A stretch of DNA of 43,144 nucleotides from Hypsibius dujardini (taxonomy: Eukaryota > Tardigrada > Eutardigrada > Parachela > Hypsibiidae): assembly GCA_001579985.1 (NCBI GenBank), contig LRSR01014884.1, forward strand, positions 1 to 43,144, read 5' to 3'. Below the pieces are notes generated by a model that saw only the letters and a list, made by a program, of their open reading frames with translations, was not told the DNA's origin and searched no databases. The translations under genes were made by a program, and so were the position numbers. Below are positions 31,401 through 42,258 of the stretch, in pieces. How positions within the stretch are numbered: position 1 is the stretch's first letter; every line of letters begins with the position of its first letter.

Positions 31401-34400
31401 AAAACGGCTTTCTTCAAAAGCTTCCCAGGGAACAAACCAGGCACGTCATCCCGAAACATCGGTGTGAGTACTTTCTCGATGTAGTACTTGGAGTTTATTT
31501 TTGCACCTGGTTCGATGAAACGAATCTTAGTCTTTCCGCGATTGCAGACTCCCGCAACGAACATCACGCCTTTAGGATGAGATTCCTTCCAGAACTTTGT
31601 CCAACTTTCCTCCGTGCGTTCTCCCCGGAATTCGTAGTAAATCTTCCGCCGTCCTTTGCAGTTGGTGAGGTACACCCAGGCCTCATCAATTGTCAAGACA
31701 TTTTCCCATTTTCGACCGCTGATCCAATTCAGGAAGCGTGGACCTCGTGCGAGGCGTTGTTGAATCATCGCATCCGACAGCCCGTGCACTCTGTACTTTT
31801 TCCGCACCTTCCCCTCCAATTCCTCGCTGATGACGCGCTGAATGGTGGCCTGCGATACTCCCAGCTCAAGAGCGATTTGAGATTGAGTCTGTGGGTTGGG
31901 TCCAGTCGTGGCCTTCTTGACTTTTTTGACGAGGGCTGCAGTCCTCACTTTTGCCTTGCCGGAGTTCGTCGCTTTTGATGGTGGTTTGGGTCGGCCGGCT
32001 TCTTCCGCTGCATTTTCTCTAGTGACTTTGTTGACTCCCGATTTCGAAACAGCGATATTGCGAAGGGATAGTGCATTCACAATTTCGGTAGCCGAATATT
32101 TAAGGGTGTGCAAGGTCAAAATGGAGTGACGCACTTCCAAAGATAATTTACGAGACATTTTTAACACGCACTACAATCACTAAACTTTTGAAGCACGGCA
32201 AACTGGTCTGATCAGCTGTTCGATCACTGAGATGGATTGTGCAATGTGAGGCGCGCGCACGCAGAATTAAAAACGAGGCCGGCCACAAACAAATGAATCG
32301 GCCTCTGTACAATCGTTAGCTACCTAATCTTCGATCAAAATTCTGTTCATGCCAATCGATTATAACTCGAATTTTGAAAAGCGTTGAGCGTGTCAGCCAC
32401 GTTAATAATTTTAAACTTTGTTCCAAAAGTCGTCGAAAATGGTTCAATAGTGAATTGTCAGCGAAATGAACTTTTAATTGGTTAACGCCACCAATTTGTA
32501 ACAAGTGGGACTTCTAGTTTACTTTAATAAAAATTAGATGATCAATTCTAGTTTCCAAAGTTAATCCTTTAGTGTCTGAAGCTGTTTTCTTAGTTTCCCT
32601 AGTTTTCTCAAAAACTTCAAATAAAATAAAAACTGTGTTTAGTTTCAGTAAAAATTTATTTTGCTTTTTTAGTTTTGTATGCTAGGGCTGTCATGCTGAA
32701 TTACAACATATTTTACAAAGAGTTGAGAAACTTACCACTTCGACGGTACAGGTCGAGGATCAAACTTTCCGGCAGGACGATACTGACGGCAATATCGTTG
32801 CTGAACGCTGCCAGGCGATTGCCGTGCGTGATGTCACTGATGTCCGTCGCGTGTTCTTTGGCAGACACGCCGACGATGGACCGTTCCGTCAGTATGGCAT
32901 CACGTGGGATAGTGAAGGCACGAATCACCAAATTCGGCACGTTGGCCGTCACTGTCTCCCTATGGCCCGCGCCCAAATATACCGCATTCGCAAGTCCTTC
33001 CAGCGAGCTGTAGATGGTATTGCTCGATCCTGAGAATAATGGTACTAGATACACATTTTGATGATCCGAAATTAGGAAGGAAACAGAAACAAGCGTGTAT
33101 GTCTATTTGTTTCACACCGAGAATGGATGATGAGAAATGGTGACATTAGGCAATATCTTCCGGTCAAAAGAAAAAACACATTGATACAACAAAAATATTT
33201 TTTACTAAAAGGAAAACTAATCCGCAGGAACTTTTATAGCAAAACAATTGCAAAGCGGCTTATGTCCTTTAGCGAATTGAAAAAGATAGCAATAGCTTAA
33301 GTAAGTCAACTTACCTGTTGTTTTAGACAAAGAAAATTGTTTTTTAAACATTTTTAGTTTTGTTTTCCTTCGTTTTGTATCTAAGACTTCCAGTCAAATT
33401 AAGTTGGCTAATTCTGGTTCTATTTAAGTGTTTCCCAGTTAAATCTTCAGTGATCTTTACTATTCGCTCAAATTTGCCGAGAAACAAAAACGACGTAGTT
33501 AGCAAACGTTTTAGTTTATTTTATCTTAAGCTTTAATTTAATTTTTTCTAATATTCAAACTAAAACGAAGTAAAATATTTTTCTCTGATTGAGTATTTCG
33601 ATAGTTTAAGGTGTTAAAAAGCACCATACCTGAGTAATTCTGGGCGGTTTGTAGCTGAGTAATTGCGGTTCCCGAATTAAGTTGACCGATGATATTGACC
33701 AACAAGTAAAACAAGTTTTGTTGAATAACAGTGACATCTTCCGTGTTTAGTTGCAAAAATATCGCCAGGTAATTCAGCTCGGTGACGGTCAGTATATTAA
33801 TGGGACTGGAAATCGCTTGAGCGACGCTGGTCGCCAACATTTCTCGTGACGACGGATCCGGCGGAAAAGCGGTCAGGTTGCTCGCTAAGAGGGCTACGAT
33901 CGGGCTGATTAGTTCTGGACTCATGGGACATGGATCCGTCGGAAGGATGGATGAGAAACCCACGACGGGGTTGCCGACGCAAATGCGGCGAAAATACGGA
34001 TCGGGACAGTATTCCAGCGGCCTGCCTAATTCCACCACGTGGACTTGTCCGGCTGAAACAGGTCTCCAGTGAAAGAGCTCTCCGTTGGGGTAGCGTTTCG
34101 TTTCGGCGGGGCATCCATCTAAAAAACGGTGATGGTAGAATTCACACTGCAGTTAAACCTATTTGAAGCCTGGACTTGATTATTTTAAAAAAACACCCAA
34201 AAGGGATAAATCATTGCGAGATTGAAAATTGAAGAGTTACGACTTGTAAAGCTACAAAGATCATATAAAGATAGTTAGTTTTGTAAAGCGATGGACTAGA
34301 TTTTCTGGTGTAGCATGACCAAAATTCTGAAGTGGCAATTCCACAAAAAAAAGGAAAAACTGAGTAGAAATGTTTTAACGTTTCAGCCAAATTGGTTTAA

Positions 34401-37400
34401 ACCGAAATTTTTTTCGTTTTGACGGAGTGTGTTTATTTGTCAAACCGATTGTTTAACTTTTTACAGAAGCCGAACGAACTTAATACATGTTTGGAGCAAA
34501 TGGGTGTATTATTGGAAATTATAGTCTTTGTGAAAAAGTTGTCGAACTAGCTGCAAAACATATTATTTTAGCCAGAAACTAAGAATACGAACGTAACGAC
34601 TCAAAGCGTTCAGAAACAATCCCAATATTCCACAGATAATACAACTAAAAAACCGATTTTTTGTCCATTGAGCTTTGTTTTTGAGTGATTTTTTCTATGC
34701 AGGTTCAATCGGCTTCAAAGTTTTGCCGATGAACTTCAAACCAATTTGGGGCAAACCGATGAACGGTACAGGACCAAGCCACTCAGGTTCAAATCGTTAA
34801 CATCTTCAGAACTGATACTTATAAATATTTCAATGTCTATCCACCAAGTCAAAAAATGAAGAAAAACAATTTCAAGTATGAGCCTCCAATGATGTCATGT
34901 GGGCTTTAACGCTTTAAGCAAGGGCCAAAAAGCTGTATAACTTATGCCACTACAATGTTACATAGTTGCTTGGAGTGAAGAAAGAACATTCAAACAGCCA
35001 TATCGAGCTCCCCTGCAAAAAGTTGAATCAACACCAAGCAAGAGCCGAGTTATCCTTATCCTTAATATCTTAAGATTAAATTAAATCAAAACTTCAAACA
35101 GATGCTATCAATCGTAAGTCCCGGTAAGCAAATTGAGCCTCTGTTAGAATATCATTAGATTACAGCTGCGCGTCCCGGCGGTTCGGTTTCTTAAAAACGT
35201 TTCGAAATCAATTTCATTATTAATGCTTTCTGTATTGTAAACAGGTAATCGTGGTGGACGGTGGACGGTGGACGGTCAGACGGTTCAGGCGGAAAAAGAC
35301 ACAAGTCAAAAGGGCGAGCGGATAGGTGGCAGATAGACGAACGAAAATTCAGACTGATAGACGAATCGACAGAGAGAAGGTTGGGCTGGTGGATAGTGTG
35401 AAGATCGACTAGGAGGACCAGTGGTAGAGAAAAACGGATTGACAATAGGTCAAACTGACAGGCGTTCGGACAAACGGATGGTTTAGATGTCGAACAGGCG
35501 AACCGTAGGATGAAGGGATGGACGAAGCGTCTGGCTGGCGGACGAACAGAAGAAAGGAACAGCAGAAGGCCCGAAGCATAGACTGACGGTTAAACTGACG
35601 GACGAACGACATTAGAGAAACACCAATGACCTTAAGATTGAACCCCAAGAATGATCCACCCCCAAGATCGAAATGATCACACAAATTGGCAGGTAATTTG
35701 AACTGAATAGAATTATCGAGAAAAAACACCTGAGTAAGTAAAAGAACATTCAGAAACACCATGTTGCAGACAGAGACTGACTAACCATTAAAGACTACAT
35801 TGCCAATTTCAGGAACCAACTAAGCGAGGGCGAAGTCCCGAGCGCCGCTTAATAAATTGAATGAAGGTCCTTACCCGTTAAAGCCGTTGAATTAGTTGCA
35901 GACGTAGACGTATTCGGCACAATACTTGTCGCTGGTATTGCAGAAGTAGCTGGTGACGTTGCTTGGCCCATCGTGTTGGTGCGTGACATGCCTGTCGACG
36001 CTGTTGTGGTCGGCACCACTGTCCTGGCTCTGAATTGCACAGTTAACGTTAGAAGATCAAACATCTCCACGCGACACGCTTGTATGGTCGGAGTATAGTC
36101 GGGGTTTGGTGTATATGTCGAATTGTCTTCGGCTGCTCTCACAGTCAGATTATAGACATTGCTCTCGGTGGTGGCATTCCACGCCAGATGGGTGATGCCA
36201 CTGGCAAATGTAATGCGACCGTCAGACGGATGGACGGCAAATATGTCGCCACCACTATCCATCGTATAACGGATGGGACACAAGATGCCGGAGTCGCCGT
36301 CTATAGCACGAACGCTGGGAAGCTGACTCGCCTGGTTGGGATCGCCATGCTCCAAAAGAATGGTGTTCCCGCTGTTGAGTGGTTGAAATGCTGGTGGGAG
36401 GTCATTCTCATCAAAGATCAATACGCTGACGATGATTGAGGAGGCAGTGCCAGTAGGGTTAGTGGCCGTCACCACATTGTCGAACAGGCACGGTCGGGGG
36501 CTCTGACAATACAACTAAACTTGTACACAGCGGAGTAGCACATGCACAAAACCAAACAGGAATGAAAACCAAACGTGAAGTCCCACTTGATAGAGTGAAC
36601 AACGCGGAAAAGAGATCTGCTTATAGTACAAGTGTGTCCTTCCACCCTTGTCTTTCCGCCAGTCGTCTGTCTGTCCGTCCCTTTTCATCATACAACCGGA
36701 CAACGGACGGACAGCCGCTGGAGAGCTCCTCGAGGAGCAAACGGACAGACGCATAGATGAACATACAGACAAACGGCTGGACGGCTGGACGGACGGACGG
36801 CCGGACGGAAAGACTAGTGAATGTTTTTATTTCCGGGACGTCCCTCAAGAAAACACGTCTATAAAAAACGGTTACATATGGTTCATTGAAAAATTCGTTG
36901 GAGTTACAAAAGTCAGAAACGTAAAGAACGTGAAACAGAAAAAAGCGTTCAACGATCAGGGAGCAGAAAAAATCCCCTTTAACAATGAGCACTTACCATT
37001 GTTACACATGAACTGTAGGGTATTTTTTGTATCAGACGCAACGCCACTCGAGTATGCATTGCCTCCGCTTCGTTAGTTATGAATCCCTGCGTATCGAAGA
37101 GCGGCTCAGCCGTCGGATAAACGGTAAGGTCACTCGCCAGTTCCACAATCGGTAGGGACGTCCCGGATTGCGTGACCTTAAGGCTGACTGTCCAGCGTTC
37201 GGTGCCCCAGGTATCGGAATCGAAGACAATCAGTTGCCCGCATTCCGGGCTCACAACGAGCGTTCCAGCCGAACTGAGCTCGGACACGTATATCCACAAG
37301 TTTTCGGACAAGTCCCATTTCGGTGAATCGTCCTTGTCCACAAAGCCGCCGCTGTCGTTGGCGGTCCTTGCATAAGCGTAATCCGACCGTATGGTATTCT

Positions 37401-38547
37401 GACTGAGGTATGTGTGACAGTAGACGGTGATGACGGGATTGTAGCGACAGGGTTGCCGGTAATTTTCCAAATACTGCCTCACGTCGCCAGTCAGAGAAAT
37501 CAGGCACGGCACGTAACCGCTCTCCTCCGGACATACCTAAAAATGTTAACCCCTTAACGTCTACTACCAGATCCAACTTGATTTATAACGCAAAAATATA
37601 TTTCTAATACTAATATATATATATAGTTTTACTTAATCAAAAATAATAATCATTTTTCAGAATTGCTGGGTGACTTTGCAAAATGTGAATTTTTTTACTT
37701 GGTCAATGTCCACCGTAGGACCACAAACACAATTTTTGCTGAAAACGGTGCTTGGACCTAATAAATACAATATTCGATCATCAAATCAATTAGAAATATT
37801 TTCAAAACTTCAGTTTTGTTCAAATCCGACTCATAATGCAACTCCAAATTAAAGTTTCAGTCAGCGCCTACAACAATAAGATTAAGTGAAACCATAAACA
37901 CCTAAATCTTAAACTGAAGTTTTGAAAATATTCTTAAGAGGGGAGGGCAAGTTTTCAAATCCCATGTAGTGCATGCATGTACTATCACCAAATCTGAAAC
38001 AATCAGGAAAAGCCGCCAAATTGCCAGAGTGACGTTTGAAATTTTGATGGTTGCCACTTTTTGTCCACTCCCTAAAGGTCCTAGTTCCAACTGTAACAAT
38101 TTTAAAACGAGACCCTGGCTCGAACCGAACCTAATCGCGGCTTACACCGGTATGGGCAACTCGCTTACATCTCCACAGCAGACATACCATTTCCGGATAT
38201 TCCGGGGTCGGGGTTTGGCGTTTCACGGACAGGCCTAGCACAGGTGTAAGATCTCCCATAACCGGGGCTGGCCAGAGGCCTTGCGGCACGCCGGTGCCAG
38301 AGTTGCAGCTGTCCTGTGACACAGACCAGTAGTTGTTATCCTGGATGGCCGCGGTGTAGACGGACGCCGCGACGTTGCAGCAGACATAACCCCAGGGCAC
38401 GTTTCTCAGCGCGACGTCTTGATCGCTGATGCGGTGAAGACCTGGGATGTTCTTCAGCTGCTCGTCGGCGAACCACAGACAGGACTGGGAGCGAACCGTG
38501 CCGATGGTAGCGACGACGACGAAGATTACTGACCCCGTGGGGAACAT
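25404..38547 (-). CDS. Adhesion GPCR with cadherin-like, HormR, GAIN-GPS and 7TM domains
   Basis: This is a cell-surface adhesion receptor that self-cleaves at a GPS. Eleven exons with fully consistent phases give 1207 residues: 38547-38188, 37536-36997, 36502-35875, 34118-33630, 33029-32736, 30763-30558, 30473-30187, 29249-28887, 27644-27544, 26040-25783, 25501-25404. It has a signal peptide (MFPTGSVIFVVVATIGTVRS), an N-terminal Cys-rich and beta-rich region, and a cadherin-like repeat (FDENDLPPAF, then AIDGDSG). A Ser/Thr-rich linker and HormR (GELFHWRPVSAGQVHVVELG) follow, then GAIN. The GPS reads CVFWNIS, SHGCTLTN and TCQCNHLTSFAIL, with H-L-T at the cleavage site. TM1-TM7 are split over four exons, with TM6-7 as RRGMSLFFLLGLPWLLLM and GTQGFGIFAVQVFGMRKEL. 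The Ser-rich tail ends KKDS. The start is the first ATG; the frame reads GTG two codons upstream. The domain set recalls CELSR/flamingo, but with far fewer cadherin repeats and no EGF or laminin-G. Confidence 0.88.
25532..25716. mobile_element. MITE-like insertion in the last intron of the adhesion GPCR
   Basis: The ends are inverted: left GGGGCGGATTGAG and right CTCAATCCGCC-ACTGC. The interior is GC-rich with poly-G and poly-C runs. It lies between exons 10 (25783) and 11 (25501), and the exon phases are unaffected. Superfamily is unassigned and the exact edges are uncertain. Confidence 0.5.
27909..28248 (+). mobile_element. Solo LTR with ATAT target duplication
   Basis: The 340 bp run starts TGTTGGGTGGTACCC and ends GGAGGCCTAACA, so it is TG...CA, and it is flanked by ATAT on both sides (27905-27908, 28249-28252). 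A TATA-type promoter box (CTATATAAGCGTG) lies inside, near 28090. ATAT duplications are known for some Gypsy-type retroelements. No internal region is present, so it is a solo LTR, sitting in the intron between the TM5 and TM2-4 exons of the adhesion GPCR. A degraded relative lies at 2475-2800. Confidence 0.75.
28280..28850. repeat. TTTTAGTTT-rich intronic repeat
   Basis: AT-rich sequence dense in tttagtttag, agttttttaaa and aaaactaa motifs, ending in a run of gttttagtttagttttttc. Similar text appears at 32515-32690, 33330-33620 and 38590-38850, all in or beside the same gene. It may be one repeat family or merely a compositional bias. Confidence 0.4.
30187..30473 (-). other. GPS and first transmembrane exon of the adhesion GPCR
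   Basis: It contains the four GPS cysteines in order (TCVFW, HGCT, TCQC), the two tryptophans, and the cleavage tripeptide His-Leu-Thr before SFAILVDFY, the start of the tethered agonist. TM1 (LALSISGLLFTLCAIVLV) follows after 25 residues. All residues normally needed for autoproteolysis are present. Confidence 0.88.
31011..32307 (-). mobile_element. Mariner-type DNA transposon
   Basis: This 1297-bp element has about 30-bp TIRs, starting CAGAGGCCGATTCATTT then TTTGTGGCCG at both ends, and is flanked by TA (31009-31010 and 32308-32309). It sits in the intron between exons 32736 and 30763 of the adhesion GPCR, with its transposase in the same direction as the host gene. One TIR differs from the other mostly at its inner end, so the insertion is not old. 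Confidence 0.85.
31064..32158 (-). pseudogene. Mariner-type transposase with one in-frame TAA
   Basis: The DDE/D transposase starts with ATG at 32158 (MSRKLSLEV) and would be 364 residues if the TAA at 31358-31360 were read through. The N-terminal helix-turn-helix region is at about residues 10-45 (YSATEIVNALSLRN) and a second one is at LELGVSQATIQRVIS. Catalytic Asp 1 is in LTIDEAWVYL and Asp 2 in VFHHDSAPSH. After the stop the same frame carries the third Asp in GNSPDLAPMYF and ends LSGHKKF. The spacing from the second to the third Asp is about 32 residues counting the stop, near the DD34D class. A single nonsense change is the only visible break, so it is recently inactivated. Confidence 0.85.
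35230..35620. repeat. GACGG-type degenerate repeat in adhesion GPCR intron
   Basis: Begins with ggtggacggtggacggtgg and continues as irregular gacgaacg, gacggac and ggacgaa units over about 390 bases of the intron between the cadherin and HormR exons. The related GACGGAC run at 36660-36820 lies in the preceding intron. Confidence 0.6.
35875..36502 (-). other. Cadherin-like plus Ser/Thr-rich exon of the adhesion GPCR
   Basis: The exon begins in phase 0 with SPRPCLFDNVV and holds the Ca-binding type motif D-E-N-D-L-P-P-A-F that marks the boundary between cadherin repeats. It then holds a repeat with AIDGDSG, an Asp-Phe-x-Val-like step (DIFAVHPSDGRI) and YNLTVRAAED. The last third is a mucin-like Thr/Ser/Ala stretch (TTTASTGMSRTNTMG and following), a probable O-glycosylated stalk. 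Confidence 0.8.
36660..36820. repeat. GACGGAC repeat with a central perfect palindrome
   Basis: A ctgtccgtccc-type arm and a gacggacggacggccggacg arm surround the 14-bp palindrome GCTCCTCGAGGAGC (36724-36737). It lies wholly in the intron between exons 36997 and 36502. Confidence 0.55.
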
Positions 38548-39990
38548 ATCCACACCGGAGCTCGATATCCAATATGGTCTTGGCTATAGAGATTGCAAAC
38601 TAAAACTAAATTAGAACTTTTGGTGACCAATCTTTAGCTTTAATTTTTTAGTTTCTTGTCAAAACTTAACGAGTAGCTGTAGTATCTGGGGATTTTACTT
38701 GAAAAACTGAGAAAACATTTATCAGCTAATCATAAAGGTAGAATATTGTAAAAGTCTTAGCTACCAAAAGAAGCTAAAATTACAAAATTTAAAAAAAACT
38801 AAACGCAACTTTTAGCAACTTATTTTATAGTCCTAGGTTTTCAGTATCTTGAGTAACTTAACAAAAAGCTTGATCAGGTGCACCACACTTAATAAAACTT
38901 AAGCCTTGGTGCGCATACGCTTCTTCCTTGCCTTATCCGGAGTATCACAACAAGGTACACGAATAGCATGCACAGAGAGTAAAAGGAGCCTCCAAATATG
39001 TTGACAAAACTTTGCGCCATCCTTGTAGACAGAGGGCAACCGTGGGCGAAGCGAATATTTGCATGCTGATTAGCGATTGTGTGTTTGTCCACTGTCCACG
39101 ACATAGTCTAAACTTGTGATACTCACTACTAGTACTGGACTGACTTCATTGCGGACTGCTTGAACAGATACACCGCGCTTGATAAAATTTAAGCCCTGGT
39201 GCGCATACGTTCTTCCTTGCCTTATCTGGAGTATCACCACAAGTCACACGACTAGCATGGACACAGAGAGTCAACGAAGCGTCGAAATAAGTAGACAAAA
39301 CTTTGCGCCGTCCTTGTAGACATAGGGCAACAGTGGGTGGCGCGAAGATTTGCATAGTGATTAGCGATCGTGCGTTTGTCCACTGTCCACGACATTGTCT
39401 AAACTGGTGATACGCCGTATCTGGCGACAATTGTGCACATACAAAGCCTTGTCATTTAGTTTACGAAGTGGTTATGTCCTCGCACGTTTTTCAGAAAAGT
39501 TGCAACTGATTTCGGTTTCCAGGACATAAGTAGTTATTTAAATTAAAATTAGAATAAAAACTGAAAACCTTCAGGGGGCCAGGTATTTGGAATCGTATAG
39601 CAAGCCGCCTGATGTAGCTTTATTGGAGCTCGATTGTCGGCAATTCTGGGTACCGGGCACAAAGCTAAGATAACGCCTCTCCAGAGACGGTGAGAAAAAA
39701 TTGTTCTTACAGGAGAAACGGATGATAAAACTACGAAAGTAATGGATCGTTCGAGCCATAACTAACGTTGTCAGAGTATGCGCGAAAGTTTGAATATTTT
39801 ATCCAAAACCCATAGCAAATTATTCATTCAACTGGTCTCAAAAAGGTTTCCGTTAAACACTTTCATGCAGTTTTCATTCTCGTCGAAAAACAAATCGCCC
39901 AACCCTGTGATTAGGTAGTTCAAAAATAGGGGGGGGGTGACGGTTTTTTTTAATGCAAGACATTCTGACACTGTTTCTGTGCAGGCGAGA
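38548..39990. other. Gene-free region upstream of the adhesion GPCR
   Basis: It holds the presumed promoter of the minus-strand adhesion GPCR, an AT-rich TTTAGTTT-type stretch (38590-38850) and a 290-bp tandem duplication (38880-39420). The remaining open frames are short and look like repeat products. Confidence 0.5.
38880..39420. repeat. Tandem duplication, about 290 bp x 2
   Basis: Copy 1 (38880-39122) and copy 2 (about 39172-39412) share ordered blocks: TTAAGCC-TGGTGCGCATACG, TTCTTCCTTGCCTTATC, GACAAAACTTTGCGCC, TCCTTGTAGACA, and GTTTGTCCACTGTCCACGAC near the end. They differ at roughly one base in eight by eye, plus small indels. On the minus strand both copies give a short frame starting MSWTVDK or close to it. 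No known domain was recognised. Confidence 0.75.
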
Positions 39991-39994
39991 AGTT

Positions 39995-40808
39995 ACGATC
40001 AGCGACGAACACGTCTCATCAAAAGAGACAACAGGGTGTGCATATTTTTCAGCGCCAAGGTAAAGAGGACTGGATCAACCACCGTGGCGCAGTGGAAGAG
40101 AATTGTGCCGACAATTCGTTCAGTTCCAGATAGATTGGATATATAGTATAGATGGTAGTTTCCGGAGCATAGAACGTTGCCACACTCAGACCCACAAGAC
40201 CGAGCACAATTTATTTGCTCCTATTACTTCGAGACCTATTGTGAACCGAGTCAGAAGAAGAGACGGATGATCGATCAACCATAGCTGAAACGGACAGTTG
40301 CACAGCACGTTAAACGGTCGAATGGATGGTCCAACCGATGATCCAATGGGTGGTTCGACGGATGTTCCAACGGACGGTGCAACGGAGGGTAAAACGGATA
40401 GTTAAACGGACGGTGCAACGGAGGGTAAAACGGATAGTCAAACGGACAACGGTTCAGTTGACGGTCTATTGGATGACTCGGCTCTTTATGATTGGGTGTT
40501 TGCGGATGCAGACAGTAGCTGTAGACTACGCAGGTGATGTAACTCAGATACCAGCTGGGGGAGCGCTTGACCGGCACATCGATGGGGTATTCGATGGCGG
40601 CGCAGAGAAAATTGCTGAGCAGGACGTTGATGACGTACACGTTGTAGGGGGTGCGCAGGGCGCAGTAAAAGGCGAAGAGGGCGAGGACGGTGCCGTTGAG
40701 CAGCAGAGCAAGTATAAGGGTCACCAGGGCGAAGGTCGGCATGAAGATTCAGCTGCGCGTTCCGTTCGGAGATGCCGTCGTCGCGTTGATCCAAATGGAG
40801 ACATGCAG
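39995..40808 (-). pseudogene. Broken rhodopsin-class GPCR with a minisatellite in place of TM3-TM5
   Basis: The 5' part reads an Asn-rich N-terminus (WINATTASPNGTRS), an in-frame TGA at 40749-40751, then TM1 (FALVTLILALLLNGTVLALF) and TM2 (YVINVLLSNFLCAAIEYP) and the start of TM3 (YITCVVYSYC). Coding sense then ends in a repeat (40310-40480). Further on come a TM6-like stretch (VLGLVGLSVATFYAPETT) and, in another frame, a TM7-like end (GTILFHCATVVDPVLFTLAL, then MRRVRR and a stop at about 39995). TM7 has DPVLF at the NPxxY position. It therefore shows a nonsense codon, loss of TM3-TM5 and a frame change near 40150. An intron could explain part, but not the TGA. Confidence 0.65.
40310..40480. 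repeat. Minisatellite inside the broken GPCR
   Basis: A 35-bp unit (aacggacggtgcaacggagg followed by gtaaaacggatagt) occurs twice perfectly at about 40370-40440, with shorter degenerate acggatggt/ccaacgga units around it. Because it lacks stops on the minus strand it extends the open frame as a His/Pro/Tyr-rich peptide. Confidence 0.75.
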
Positions 40809-40892
40809 GGAGGTCACAGCTGATGAGCTGTTGAAGTAGAGTGAAGCTTTTTGGAGGCGATGAATATGACGATTAAAATACAAATTTGGAAG

Positions 40893-41006
40893 CGGGAAAC
40901 TTTTCTCAACGGAAAGAGCAAGAACACATCCTTTCGCATTTGTAAAATGTAGTAAAAGTAAGAGATTTTAAGTCACAGTGTGGGAGGGAGCCCTTATGAG
41001 AATATG
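40893..41006 (+). repeat. Interspersed repeat, copy 2
   Basis: A second copy of the sequence at 2985-3095 (TTCTCAACGGAAAGAGCAAG, CGCATTTGTAAAATG, GGAGCCC-TTATGAGAAT). It has the same orientation and differs at scattered positions. Confidence 0.55.
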
Positions 41007-42258
41007 TTAGTTGTTCGTTGAACGCGAGATTTATGTACTGGACTGATAATAATTTTTACTGAGTAGGTAAGTGTTGATACTGAACTAAAGCTTTAAATCC
41101 TTAAATAAGTGGCTATTTTCAGGTGCAGATAGGTATAATTAGAGGTGAAATCCAAGTCGGAAGCTTAAGCGGAATAGCTTGATTTGTTAAATTAAAGAAA
41201 AGGGGATCGCGTCTTGCGCATTAAGGTGACCATTTCCGGCTGAACTCTTTTCATCAAAAAAGAGCGTTGTCTGGACGCTGTCGATCAAGACAAGAAGCAA
41301 AGAGAATTACTACTAAATTGCGATGGCAATGATGAACTGATGAATGATGATTCTTGTTAAGGTTAACAGCCGTCAATTCTCAAAGATTTGCCCTTCTGTT
41401 GTTCGTGCGTTGAAAATACTAAGCCTTCCTCTTTCTCCAAAGAATCGATATTTTAAGCTGTATTCTACATGTATTCACCCTTGTCTCTTTGTTATCTCTG
41501 AAATGGTGCTATTGTTTGATTGAATAAAGGTGAATTGATCGACTGAAAAACGGTGGATTCACAACTCTGTCTTTGGTCTGTTAAAGACCGTTAAGCACAC
41601 GGTAATGCACAATTCTTACAATCCTTGTATGCTATTTGTCCTTGCCAAAATAATTATTGCCAAAATACATTGAGTCGTCGGTTGCCAAACACAAGGTTTT
41701 CAAATGAAGCATCCTAAAACCTGCTGGTAGCTTCGTCCCATGTCACTGTTACGTCTGTTTGCCTGCCTCACGAATTCGACAAGTATTCTACGTGTCAATC
41801 ATTGCGACGTCATTTTCAGTCACTTTGTTAAAGATTCATTCCACGCACCAGAACCCGAATGAGGTTCATCATTCCCTAAACGCCTTTAAGGGAATTTGTT
41901 AATCGTTAATGAGTCGTAAACGAGTTGAAAACGGAATGAAGTGAAAAATGACAAGCATTTAATGCTTATTTATGTTGCATGGTGTTTCAGCCAAATGTCA
42001 CTCCACTACGCTCTCGAATAGAACGGATCATCAAGAAAAGCGACCCGGCTACAAGGAAGAGCGATAACAAATATAGGTAGATTGATCCAAGTCACTGAAC
42101 TTTCACAACACTAATGAATAGTTATTGTACCTCCTGGAAGGGTGTCCCCCCCCCCTAATGACTAACATGTCACATTGACTGTCGAACATCGGAGCGTCAG
42201 CCTTGAACACACTTGGGGTAGTTTATTGAGTTTGTGGTGGCAGTAGTCGCATAAAAGA
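41007..42258. other. Intergenic region before the second ANF-type receptor
   Basis: No gene is recognised. The sequence is AT-rich, with stops in all frames, and contains a plus-strand AATAAA near 41522. The 3' end should hold the promoter and leader of the gene starting at 42259. Confidence 0.5.

Noticed and set aside
31376-31978. 200-residue plus-strand ORF
   Set aside because: It is antisense to the mariner-type transposase, which shows clear motifs on the other strand.
36080-36439. 119-residue plus-strand ORF
   Set aside because: It is antisense to the cadherin-like exon of the adhesion GPCR, whose phase and motifs are convincing.
40326-40823. 165-residue plus-strand ORF, and the 102-residue Arg/His-rich minus ORF at 40486-40794
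   Set aside because: Both are shadows of the GPCR fragment and its minisatellite. The TM1-TM2 pattern is in a different frame.
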